Shown in pieces: positions 1-6,327 of a stretch of DNA of 6,634 nt. Numbering within the stretch: the first letter of the stretch is position 1; the number at the start of each line of letters is the position of its first letter. Under the pieces are notes generated by a model. That model had not been told where the DNA came from. It saw only the letters and a program-made list of their open reading frames with translations, and searched no databases. Made by a program: the position numbers and the translations under genes. The stretch is from Pseudomonadota bacterium (GTDB taxonomy: Bacteria; Pseudomonadota; Gammaproteobacteria; Pseudomonadales; Pseudohongiellaceae): NCBI GenBank assembly GCA_022563075.1, contig JADFOC010000154.1:1-6634 (forward strand). The letters are read 5' to 3'.

Positions 1-244
1 CGGTGATACGGTCACGAGGCGGTTTTAGCAAAGGGATACCATCAATCGGTGGCAGCCGCAGAGGAAGAGCTGCGTCGGGTTTGGGTGCAGTCTGCCGCGA
101 TGGCCATTTGGATGCAGCCGCTACCGATTACAATTTCTTCAACTCCGTGTTTTAACCAAACAATCGATAATTGCTGAAGACCCAATCTGCTGCATCAGTT
201 GAAGTTTGTAGTAGCTGCTTTGGTGAGATAGACGCAAAGGCGTA

Positions 245-272
245 AAGGATAAAAATCCTTGCTGCTTTTTTT
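245..272 (+). terminator. Weak terminator-like hairpin
   Basis: AAGGAT (245-250) pairs with ATCCTT (255-260) around an AAAA loop, and a run of seven T lies at 266-272. The stem is AT-rich and five bases (GCTGC) separate it from the T-run, so it is a poor match to a classical intrinsic terminator. It could end a transcript entering from the left edge. Confidence 0.3.
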
Positions 273-363
273 ATTGCACCCGAACAAGTTGAGACAGATC
301 ATTCACTTACTGGCGAGCGTTTCAAATTATTACATCTAACAGCGTTTAGAAGGCCCTAAGCGC

Positions 364-392
364 TTGATTTTATTCACTGTTTAAAATAATGT
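364..392 (+). promoter_or_regulatory. Candidate promoter for the DUF5916 gene
   Basis: TTGATT (364-369) resembles a -35 box. With a 17-base spacer the -10 would be TAATGT (387-392); AATAAT at 385-390 matches better but shortens the spacer to 15. The area is the AT-rich part of the upstream region and lies about 45 bases before the start codon. This is a motif match only. Confidence 0.33.
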
Positions 393-437
393 ACGCTTCT
401 CTAATCATCCTCCGAAGGCAACCGATGGGACTTGAAG

Positions 438-2675
438 ATGGGCAGTATTGGCGCAGGACGGATCGCTAGTCGCTGGCTTCCGGGCTTATGTATTCTTCTA
501 TCCTTCCCGCCGTTGGCTAACGGGCAGGAGCTGGTTAGCACATCGGTCGCACCCACCATCACAGCCTTTCCATTAACTACCGCGCCTACTATAGACGGCG
601 AAGTAGCAGGGGATCCTGCCTGGGCGGAGGTTTTCCCAACTAGCGGTTTCTGGCAAGTGCGTCCCGATGAAGGTCAGCCTGCTACTCAAAAAACCGAGGT
701 GTTTATTGGCTTCACCGAGACAGCACTGTATATCGGCGTAATCGCCTACGATGATAATCCGGACGGTATCATTGTCTCTGACAGTCGCCGCGATTCCTCA
801 CTCGATGAAACCGACAGTTTTCAGGTAGTCATCGATGGTTTTCGGGATGGTCTGAATGGATTTGTGTTCGGTACCAATCCAGCGGGCCTGGAATACGACG
901 GTCAAGTCACCAACGAGGGCTCTGGTTCATTTCGCTCCGGTGGTGGTGGCTTCAATCTAAACTGGGACACAAGCTGGACGGTGAAGGCGACTATTTCCGA
1001 CATCGGCTGGAGTGCGGAAATGGAAATCCCTTTTACTTCGCTGCGCTATGGGTCTGCGGACGTACAGACCTGGGGTATCAATTTTCAACGCAACATACGC
1101 CGCAATAATGAAGTGGTGTATTGGGCCCCTATCGAACGGCAATACAATCTGTACCGTGTTTCCGAAGCGGGGCTGGTCGAGGGCATCCAGGTTCCGGATC
1201 AACACAACTTGCAGCTAACGCCCTATGTTCTAAATAGCGTGGCGCGCGGTGGCAATATAACTGCCGGCACTGACCATGACGAAGAGTACGGCTTCGACAT
1301 TAAGTATTCCATCACGCCGAGCCTGGTACTGGATGCGACTTACAATACTGACTTCGCCCAGGTTGAAGTCGATGAACTGCAGGTGAACCTGGACCGGTTC
1401 AGCTTGTTCTTTCCGGAGAAACGGCCTTTCTTTCTCGAGAACGCAGGTCAGTTTGCGGTGGGCAATCCACGCGAAGTGGAATTATTTTTTAGCCGTCGTA
1501 TTGGTGTGGGGGCAGGTGGCACGCAATTACCCATCGAAGGCGGTGCGCGTTTGAGCGGTAAAATTGGTAACAATACTAATGTTGGATTGTTACGCATGCG
1601 CTCTGAAGGCATCGCCGGGGTGGCGTCCGAAAATGACTACACCGTGGCTCGCATTAATCAGGAACTGGGTAATCGCTCTGCCATCGGTCTCATGTTTGTA
1701 GAGCGGGATGGCGACGGCAGTGTGTTGAATAATAAAGGCGATGATTACAATCGCACCTATGCGCTCGATGGTCGCTGGGGCATCGGTGATACCACGCTGA
1801 TTACCGGATTTGCTGCCAGAACCGATACACCAGGACGGTCGGGGCGGGATTCTGCGTTGGGCATTAATGCCAGTTACAATTCGGCGCAGTGGACTATCAA
1901 CGGGGGTTACACCCAGGTGGCAGAGAACTTCAATCCGGAAGTAGGCTTCCTGGCTCGGGGTAACTATCGCAAGGTTAACTTTGGCATCCGCCGTCGCTAT
2001 CGTCCCGACGATTTGTGGGGCCTGCATGAACTGCGTCCGCACATGAACTATCGGGGTTACTGGGGCTTCGATGGTTTTCAAGAGACTGGCTATCTGCATG
2101 TCGACAACCACTGGGAATTTAACAGTGGCATGGAAATTCATACGGGTATGAATTTTACCCTGGAGGGCGTGCGCGAGTCATTTGACATTGTCAGCGGCGT
2201 CACCGTGCCTGCGGGTGAGTATAAACACACAGAATCACAGCTGGTATTTCAAACCAATCAGGGGGCGCCGCTGAGCCTGGACGTGAGAAGTGTGATCGGT
2301 GGATTCTTCGGTGGCGACCGTGTCAATTTTGAGCCGACCATACGCTATCGCGTGGGCGAGAAATTCAGTACCGAATTATCCTGGAGCTACAGTGCTATCG
2401 ATCTACCAGTACCGGGCGGCGATTTCGAAGTAAACCTGGCCCGCCTCCGAGTGTCTTATTCTTTCACGCCAAAAATGTCCTTGCAGGCGCTGGTGCAATA
2501 CAACGATCGCGATGATTTGCTAGCAACCAACTTACGCTTCGCCTGGATACAATCGGCAAATGCTGGCCTGTATCTGGTGTACAACGAAGTCGATGACAAT
2601 GGGCTGGGTGCACCCAACGGCAGAGCGCGACAGTTTATTTTAAAATACAGTCGGATTATCGATTTTTTCAACTAA
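438..2675 (+). CDS. DUF5916 outer-membrane protein with N-terminal CBM9-like domain
   Basis: This encodes a 745-residue secreted protein predicted to form an outer-membrane beta-barrel. A signal peptide covers about residues 1-29 (basic start, hydrophobic stretch, Ala-Asn-Gly before the mature end). Residues ~48-245 resemble the carbohydrate-binding family 9-like domain (sequence ITAFPLTTAPTIDGEVAGDP at its start, then an aromatic/glycine-rich beta sandwich). From ~255 to the end is the DUF5916 region, with its strongly conserved block at residues ~305-356 (DRFSLFFPEKRPFF, then LFFSRRIG). The rest has alternating aromatic/polar beta-strands, and the protein ends in aromatic residues (IIDFFN), as barrel proteins do. 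No TonB box, plug or SusD partner is seen. ATG 438 is chosen because GGGA (427-430) sits 7 bases upstream; TTG 432 is a weaker alternative. The substrate and true role of the family are not established; glycan binding or uptake is only an inference from the CBM9-like fold. The gene appears monocistronic, ending at a terminator. Confidence 0.93.
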   Translation: MGSIGAGRIASRWLPGLCILLSFPPLANGQELVSTSVAPTITAFPLTTAPTIDGEVAGDPAWAEVFPTSGFWQVRPDEGQPATQKTEVFIGFTETALYIGVIAYDDNPDGIIVSDSRRDSSLDETDSFQVVIDGFRDGLNGFVFGTNPAGLEYDGQVTNEGSGSFRSGGGGFNLNWDTSWTVKATISDIGWSAEMEIPFTSLRYGSADVQTWGINFQRNIRRNNEVVYWAPIERQYNLYRVSEAGLVEGIQVPDQHNLQLTPYVLNSVARGGNITAGTDHDEEYGFDIKYSITPSLVLDATYNTDFAQVEVDELQVNLDRFSLFFPEKRPFFLENAGQFAVGNPREVELFFSRRIGVGAGGTQLPIEGGARLSGKIGNNTNVGLLRMRSEGIAGVASENDYTVARINQELGNRSAIGLMFVERDGDGSVLNNKGDDYNRTYALDGRWGIGDTTLITGFAARTDTPGRSGRDSALGINASYNSAQWTINGGYTQVAENFNPEVGFLARGNYRKVNFGIRRRYRPDDLWGLHELRPHMNYRGYWGFDGFQETGYLHVDNHWEFNSGMEIHTGMNFTLEGVRESFDIVSGVTVPAGEYKHTESQLVFQTNQGAPLSLDVRSVIGGFFGGDRVNFEPTIRYRVGEKFSTELSWSYSAIDLPVPGGDFEVNLARLRVSYSFTPKMSLQALVQYNDRDDLLATNLRFAWIQSANAGLYLVYNEVDDNGLGAPNGRARQFILKYSRIIDFFN

Positions 2676-2692
2676 CGAATAAGTGACAACAC

Positions 2693-2720
2693 AAAAAAGG
2701 CTTCAGGTGAAGCCTTTTTT
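2693..2720. terminator. Bidirectional intrinsic terminator between convergent genes
   Basis: A perfect 12-base inverted repeat: AAAAAAGGCTTC (2693-2704), loop AGGT, then GAAGCCTTTTTT (2709-2720). The GC core is six pairs, and a six-base U-run follows the stem in transcripts from either strand. It lies 17 bases after the DUF5916 stop and 51 bases past the DUF2306 stop, so it can end both convergent transcripts. Confidence 0.92.
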
Positions 2721-2771
2721 CACAGTGTCATGATCCGCAAATTGAATCGAAATTTCTAGTGGATGTTCGAA

Positions 2772-3560
2772 CTAGCCAGCTTTCGCCCTCGCATCCACAT
2801 CCTTCCAATGCTGTGCACCATTGCCCGGTGTGCGGGTCAAGGCGATCCACATTTCTGACATGGCCATATTCGTTGCGATCGCCATCCAGAATGTGGTGCC
2901 GAACAGAACGGCAATATCTATGTTGGTGGTTATTTGCAAAAAGGTCAGCATGAGTCTTTCTGTGGCAATCGCCAGTAGTAAGGCAAAGGCCCGGATCATC
3001 CACTCACGATGTTGGCCAAACATGCGCTTTCTGATTCGACTGTAAGCCATAAATAAGCAAAACAAGATGTAGGGAGAGAAAAAAGCCACCGACATAGCCT
3101 CGTTGAATCCCTGTCCACCTACCCCGGCGAAGGGGTAGAACACACCGATAAAAATTCCGGAGCAGGCGCCGATAGCTGCGCACAAGATAAACGCGCGGCC
3201 GGTCCAACGATGGATATGCAGATAGTGTTTTCGTAGTGGTCGCATGAATTGTAGCGGACCCAGCACCATTACAAAAAAGCCGGGGCCGAGGTGCAAGATA
3301 GTGGCTAGTGCGTGGGTGTAATACCGTATCTCGAAGGGGTCAAACGCTTCTTCCGGATTTAGTGGGGCTAGCGCCAGCGCATCGCTAAGGAAGATGCTTC
3401 TACCAAGAATGGCGCTTAGCCCAGTAAAGACAAGCATAGCAACGGCAAGCCAACCCAGTACTTCCAGCACTTTTCTTATGGTCGGCCAGGGAGCGGCTGA
3501 AAAATCTGTTGCTGACTTAGGCTGGGTGCCCGAACTATCGGATGCCGTCAGATCAGTCAT
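2772..3560 (-). CDS. DUF2306 family integral membrane protein
   Basis: This encodes a 262-residue inner-membrane protein of the DUF2306 family. After a polar N-terminus of about 28 residues there are about six hydrophobic segments: ~32-51, 83-105, 120-141, 155-173, 190-212 and 214-241. The family signature is visible: a histidine-bearing second helix (H83, H90) ending in GPLQFMRPLR, then HYLHIHRWTGR (~112-122), and GQHREWMIR (~182-190) before the fifth helix. The clustered histidines and arginines at helix ends suggest cofactor or metal binding, but no biochemical function is known to me for the family. The ATG at 3558-3560 has a strong ribosome site, GGGGAAG at 3567-3573 on the minus strand, six bases away. 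The polar C-terminal tail is short. It is transcribed away from nfeD and towards the DUF5916 gene, and nothing in the context links it to either. Confidence 0.92.
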   Translation of the reverse strand: MTDLTASDSSGTQPKSATDFSAAPWPTIRKVLEVLGWLAVAMLVFTGLSAILGRSIFLSDALALAPLNPEEAFDPFEIRYYTHALATILHLGPGFFVMVLGPLQFMRPLRKHYLHIHRWTGRAFILCAAIGACSGIFIGVFYPFAGVGGQGFNEAMSVAFFSPYILFCLFMAYSRIRKRMFGQHREWMIRAFALLLAIATERLMLTFLQITTNIDIAVLFGTTFWMAIATNMAMSEMWIALTRTPGNGAQHWKDVDARAKAG

Positions 3561-3566
3561 TGTTCA

Positions 3567-3573
3567 CTTCCCC
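3567..3573 (-). promoter_or_regulatory. Ribosome binding site of the DUF2306 gene
   Basis: On the minus strand this reads GGGGAAG, six bases before the ATG at 3558-3560. The match and spacing fix the start codon. Confidence 0.75.
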
Positions 3574-3634
3574 GAATGATGGTTTGCGAGGGCGCCAGCT
3601 TAACCGTGCTGGTGTGCAAAATCTACGCAGACGC

Positions 3635-3756
3635 CTCTACCAACTCGTCTTGCAGTGACCTCTCGTTACTGACTGTACATAACCATCCACGCCCCCGTGG
3701 CTCAGCTGGATCCCTGCAAGCGGGGCAGACGAGAGTAAAGCACTGGCTTCGAACCA
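3635..3756 (+). repeat. Diverged copy of the tRNA-Arg-like repeat unit, upstream of nfeD
   Basis: This stretch matches the tandem units at 6265-6634 in the same orientation. A 41-base run (3716-3756) is identical to 6576-6616. The upstream part is diverged but alignable: TGCAGTGACC (3651-3660) is shared, the promoter spacer is altered, and four bases are missing before the tRNA-like 5' end at 3691. Similarity fades leftwards near 3635 and stops abruptly at 3756, just inside the 3' strand of the anticodon stem, so the T-arm and hairpin chain of the other copies are absent. The copy lies in the gene-free stretch 3561-4059, between two divergently transcribed genes. Confidence 0.85.
3691..3756 (+). 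pseudogene. tRNA-Arg(UCG)-like remnant, 5' two-thirds only
   Basis: It begins GCCCCCGTGGCTCAGCTGGA, which resembles the acceptor strand, D-stem and D-loop of a proteobacterial tRNA-Arg. A CCCTGC/GCGGGG hairpin (3712-3725, one G-U pair) interrupts the D-arm. The anticodon arm follows: ACTGG at 3742-3746, loop CTTCGAA with TCG at 3749-3751, but the 3' strand is damaged (CCATT instead of CCAGT). No T-arm or 3' acceptor strand follows, so it cannot make a functional tRNA. Confidence 0.7.
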
Positions 3757-3990
3757 TTTACTCGCGAGATGGCCTTCGGCTAAATGGCACTGCCAATAGA
3801 TCTTCAATGTCTCGATGGCTGAGATTGAATCGATGGTAGCGCCTTGCTGCAGATTGAATAATTACCGGTGGGAATCGGTAGCATTTACACGCTGCAGATG
3901 ATTTTATGGGTCGAATTGTCGCAGAACGGCGGTTAACGCGTCGGTAGCGTCACTGGGGACGGCTATTGGGGATTGCTTAATTAGGCCAGC
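3757..3990. other. Gene-free spacer between the repeat copy and the nfeD promoter
   Basis: I see no gene here. Forward and reverse frames are short and composition is not codon-like. The visible structure is minor: GCTGCAGAT occurs at 3846-3854 and again at 3891-3899, a small hairpin TACCG/CGGTA lies between them (from about 3863), and AGATTGAAT occurs twice (3822-3830 and 3851-3859). The short direct repeats could be traces of an old insertion, but they are too short to prove it. Confidence 0.5.
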
Positions 3991-4019
3991 TGAATTAGCC
4001 TGCTAATCTATGCTGTAAT
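3990..4019 (+). promoter_or_regulatory. Candidate promoter of the nfeD-slipin operon
   Basis: TGTAAT (4014-4019) matches five of six bases of a -10 box and is preceded by TGC (4011-4013), an extended -10 signature. The -35 is poor (CTGAAT, 3990-3995, 18-base spacer), which is common when an extended -10 is present. It would give a leader of roughly 35 bases before the nfeD start. Confidence 0.42.
3994..4007. promoter_or_regulatory. Perfect palindrome in the promoter spacer (possible operator)
   Basis: ATTAGC (3994-3999) and GCTAAT (4002-4007) are exact inverted copies separated by CT. The site falls between the proposed -35 and -10 boxes, where a bound dimeric regulator would block RNA polymerase. 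No specific regulator is recognised. Confidence 0.35.
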
Positions 4020-4044
4020 TTGTTTGATTTTCTCGTTCCGCTTA

Positions 4045-4051
4045 AAGAAGG
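4045..4051 (+). promoter_or_regulatory. Ribosome binding site of nfeD
   Basis: AAGAAGG lies eight bases before ATG 4060. It decides the start: the TTG at 4024 in the same frame has no ribosome site and would add 12 residues ahead of a normal signal peptide. Confidence 0.65.
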
Positions 4052-4059
4052 TCAAGGCA

Positions 4060-5415
4060 ATGAAAAAGCACCACATTAATTTCGTCTTTGTTTTACTCAG
4101 TATTTTCACCGTGCTAATTCCGTCGATTGGCAAAACCCAGGCGCCGCCGTTATCCAGCGTCGACGCTATCTGGGTGCTGCAAATAAAGGGGGCGATTGGT
4201 CCGGCTACCAGTGATTATATCGTGCGAGCCATACAAGAAGCGCATGACAACGATGCTTCACTAATCGTTATTCAGATTGATACACCGGGTGGACTGGACC
4301 TCGCCATGCGAGAAATCATTCAATCAATTCTGGACTCATCTATACCCGTCGTTAGTTATGTTTTCCCTGAAGGTGCAAGGTCGGCCAGCGCTGGTACGTA
4401 TATCCAATATGCCAGTCATATTGCCGCTATGGCACCGGCGACGAATCTCGGCGCAGCAACACCTGTTCAGATTGGTATGCCTAGTGTTCCTGCTGGCCCC
4501 GATGACTCTGCCGACGAACCGGGAACTGCACCAGCTACGGCAATGGAACGAAAGATAGTTAATGATGCTTCCGCTTATATTCGCTCATTGGCAGAATTGC
4601 GAGGGCGAAACGTGTATTGGGCGGAAACGGCAGTGACCGAAGCCGCCAGCTTGTCTGCTAATGAAGCATTGCAGGAAAACGTGATCGATTTCGTGGCAAC
4701 GGATCTCGCCGATCTACTCAGTCAAATTGATGGGATGTCAGTCGATGTACGAGAGCAAGTGGTTACAATTAACACAAAAGATAAAAGCGTTGAATACCAT
4801 GACCCAGATTGGAGAACGAACTTTTTGGCAGTAATCAGCAATCCTAATCTTATTCTCATTCTCGGCATGATCGGAATCTACGGGATCATTATCGAATTTT
4901 ATAGTCCCGGCGTGGGCATTCCCGGCGTCGTGGGGGCCATCTGCCTGCTACTTGCCGCCTATGGTTTGCAGCTTTTGCCTATCAGTTATGCTGGGCTTGG
5001 TTTGATAATGTTGGGCTTGGCACTGATGATAACGGAAGCCCTGATTCCCAGCTTCGGTGTGTTAGGGATTGGAGGGGTTATTGCGTTTATTTTCGGCGCT
5101 ATCATCCTGGTGGACACCGATGTGGATGTCTATCAAGTATCACTTCCCCTGGTCGCTGCAATCGGTGTGTTCTCGGTTCTGCTCATTGGTATTACCCTGC
5201 ATCTATTTATTAGGATTCGAAAGAAAAAAGCAGTGTCTGGAGTGCAGACTATAGTGGGGTTAACGGGAAATCCCGTAGACGATTTCACTGCTGAGGGCAT
5301 GGTGAAGATTCAAGGTGAATTGTGGAAGGCACGCACTGACACTCCATTGAATAAAGGTGATGAGGTCAAAGTGCTCTCTGTGGATGGGTTGACCCTCCAT
5401 GTTAGTAAGACCTGA
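4060..5415 (+). CDS. nfeD: Long-form NfeD: membrane serine protease (SppA/ClpP class)
   Basis: This encodes a 451-residue envelope protein of the NfeD long form. A signal peptide spans ~1-28. A ClpP/SppA-type protease domain covers ~33-235: DTPGG at 74-78 forms the conserved strand-turn, the catalytic Ser is S110 in GARSASAGTYI, and the catalytic Lys is K165 in MERKIVNDA, followed by the family block AYIRSLAELRGRN. About five membrane helices lie at ~263-279, 289-308, 312-329, 332-350 and 362-384. A soluble OB-fold NfeD C-terminal domain covers ~395-451 (GELWKAR at the core). In Pyrococcus horikoshii the homologous protease (PH1510) cleaves the C-terminus of its neighbour stomatin (PH1511); the slipin gene 80 bases downstream is the expected partner. 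The Ser-Lys dyad is intact, so activity is likely. A Pro/Ala/Asp-rich stretch (~141-160) just before the lysine is probably a flexible loop. The role is presumably membrane protein quality control or microdomain maintenance. Confidence 0.93.
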   Translation: MKKHHINFVFVLLSIFTVLIPSIGKTQAPPLSSVDAIWVLQIKGAIGPATSDYIVRAIQEAHDNDASLIVIQIDTPGGLDLAMREIIQSILDSSIPVVSYVFPEGARSASAGTYIQYASHIAAMAPATNLGAATPVQIGMPSVPAGPDDSADEPGTAPATAMERKIVNDASAYIRSLAELRGRNVYWAETAVTEAASLSANEALQENVIDFVATDLADLLSQIDGMSVDVREQVVTINTKDKSVEYHDPDWRTNFLAVISNPNLILILGMIGIYGIIIEFYSPGVGIPGVVGAICLLLAAYGLQLLPISYAGLGLIMLGLALMITEALIPSFGVLGIGGVIAFIFGAIILVDTDVDVYQVSLPLVAAIGVFSVLLIGITLHLFIRIRKKKAVSGVQTIVGLTGNPVDDFTAEGMVKIQGELWKARTDTPLNKGDEVKVLSVDGLTLHVSKT

Positions 5416-5418
5416 ATC

Positions 5419-5440
5419 TAGTACCACTGCAGCGGTGCTA
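5419..5440. other. Intercistronic hairpin 1
   Basis: TAGTACC (5419-5425) pairs with GGTGCTA (5434-5440), including one T-G pair; the inner part has a mismatch. It begins four bases after the nfeD stop. No T-run follows, so it is not an intrinsic terminator. Confidence 0.45.
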
Positions 5441-5452
5441 GTACGTTGGTCG

Positions 5453-5473
5453 ATGTGCGGTTGCGCCGCACAT
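5453..5473. other. Intercistronic hairpin 2
   Basis: A perfect 8-pair stem: ATGTGCGG (5453-5460), loop TTGCG, CCGCACAT (5466-5473). It ends nine bases before the slipin ribosome site. With no T-run it should not terminate; it could protect the downstream transcript end or modulate slipin translation. Confidence 0.6.
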
Positions 5474-5482
5474 TAAACGGTT

Positions 5483-5487
5483 GGGAG
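5483..5487 (+). promoter_or_regulatory. Ribosome binding site of slipin
   Basis: GGGAG lies eight bases before ATG 5496. This supports that start over the in-frame TTG at 5481, which would place the ribosome site inside the coding sequence. Confidence 0.7.
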
Positions 5488-5495
5488 ATAGCATA

Positions 5496-6254
5496 ATGGA
5501 AATATTTTTCGGTGTACTGACGATTTTAGTTCTACTTTTAGTCTTCTCTATCTTTCACATTTTGCGTGAGTACGAAAGAGCGGTGGTATTTTTCCTCGGA
5601 CGATTTCAGACGATTAAAGGACCTGGGTTGATCATTGTCGTACCATTTATTCAACAAATGGTAAGAGTCGATTTGAGAATCAGGGTTTTTGACGTACCCA
5701 GCCAAGACGTAATATCCCGTGACAATGTGTCGGTAAAAGTTAATGCGGTGATTTATTTTCGTGTCATAGACCCGCAGAAAGCGATAATCAATGTGGAAAA
5801 TTTCTTTGAAGCAACCAGTCAGTTAGCGCAGACCACATTGCGTTCCATTCTGGGTCAACATGAGTTGGATGAGATGCTATCAAGTAGGGATCGCCTTAAT
5901 GAAGGGATTCAAAAACTATTGGATGAGCAAGCTGAAACGTGGGGTATAAAAGTCAGCAACGTGGAAATCAAACATATCGATTTAAATGAAAGCATGATAA
6001 GAGCCATCGCCAAGCAAGCAGAAGCGGAAAGAGAGAGGCGAGCCAAGGTGATTCATGCAGCCGGAGAGTTAGAAGCATCAGAAAAATTGTTACAGGCTGC
6101 TACCGTCCTGGCAAAACAACCACAAGCATTGCAGCTGCGATATCTGCAGACCTTGACGGAGATCGCCGGAGAAAGCAACTCTACCATCGTCTTCCCAATG
6201 CCCATCGACATTCTGGATGTTTTTAGAGTTGGCAAGAAAAAAGAAGTTGATTAG
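5496..6254 (+). CDS. Slipin: stomatin-like SPFH/band-7 membrane protein
   Basis: This encodes a 252-residue stomatin-type scaffold of the slipin subfamily. One N-terminal hydrophobic hairpin or helix (~2-23) anchors it, followed by the hallmark REYERAVVFFLGRF (~24-37) and KGPGLIIVVPFI (~41-52). The SPFH domain runs to ~170 with the typical VPSQDVISRDNVSVKVNAV (~67-85), the QLAQTTLRSILGQHELDEML stretch (~109-128) and IKHIDLNESM (~158-167). A charged coiled coil follows (~168-200, AEAERERRAKVIHAAGE), which drives oligomerisation. The C-terminal hydrophobic STIVFPMPIDIL (~229-240) corresponds to the segment that the NfeD-type protease cleaves in the Pyrococcus pair. The length is typical for the subfamily. 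It is co-oriented with nfeD and 80 bases downstream, almost certainly in one operon; the proteins are expected to form a membrane microdomain complex. The tRNA-like repeat array begins only about ten bases after its stop codon, and no classical terminator is seen. Confidence 0.94.
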   Translation: MEIFFGVLTILVLLLVFSIFHILREYERAVVFFLGRFQTIKGPGLIIVVPFIQQMVRVDLRIRVFDVPSQDVISRDNVSVKVNAVIYFRVIDPQKAIINVENFFEATSQLAQTTLRSILGQHELDEMLSSRDRLNEGIQKLLDEQAETWGIKVSNVEIKHIDLNESMIRAIAKQAEAERERRAKVIHAAGELEASEKLLQAATVLAKQPQALQLRYLQTLTEIAGESNSTIVFPMPIDILDVFRVGKKKEVD

Positions 6255-6287
6255 GCCGCCTCCACTCTCTCCCCCTTCAGTCATGCA

Positions 6288-6316
6288 GTGACCCGTTGTC
6301 ACTAACTGTAACTAAT
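6288..6316 (+). promoter_or_regulatory. Promoter-like segment of the first tandem unit
   Basis: GTGACC (6288-6293) and ACTAAT (6311-6316) are separated by exactly 17 bases and end 11 bases before the tRNA-like 5' end at 6328. ACTAAT differs from TATAAT at two bases, so this copy should be weaker than the next. Confidence 0.4.
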
Positions 6317-6327
6317 CCGCAATCCAC

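Larger units (their letters stand above)
1..437. other. Left-edge region without a convincing gene
   Basis: No complete gene is visible here. One forward frame (codons at 3, 6, 9...) is open from the window edge to a TAA at 153-155 and could be the last 50 codons of a gene starting outside the window. Another forward frame, open from 7 to about 174, has more coding-like composition (many G-starting codons and a helix-like Ala/Glu stretch) but is preceded by a TGA at 4-6. The two frames disagree, so this may be a frameshifted remnant, a true C-terminus or chance. Neither is recognisable as a family. Bases from about 175 on are AT-richer and look intergenic; a weak hairpin and a candidate promoter there are listed separately. 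Confidence 0.4.

Noticed and set aside
222..260. Cyclic di-GMP (GEMM) riboswitch, suggested by GACGCAAAGG
   Set aside because: The upstream GGCAAACC-type element and the partner stems are missing; only a short motif matches.
1590..2141. Reverse-strand open frame of 183 codons inside the barrel gene
   Set aside because: It lies wholly opposite a well-supported DUF5916 coding region and shows no recognisable domain or ribosome site.
3576..3839. Forward open frame of 87 codons
   Set aside because: It runs across the degraded tRNA-like repeat and its composition is not protein-like. It is best explained as chance.
4024..4059. Upstream TTG start for nfeD
   Set aside because: It has no ribosome site, and the 12 added residues would precede a normal signal peptide; ATG 4060 has AAGAAGG eight bases upstream.
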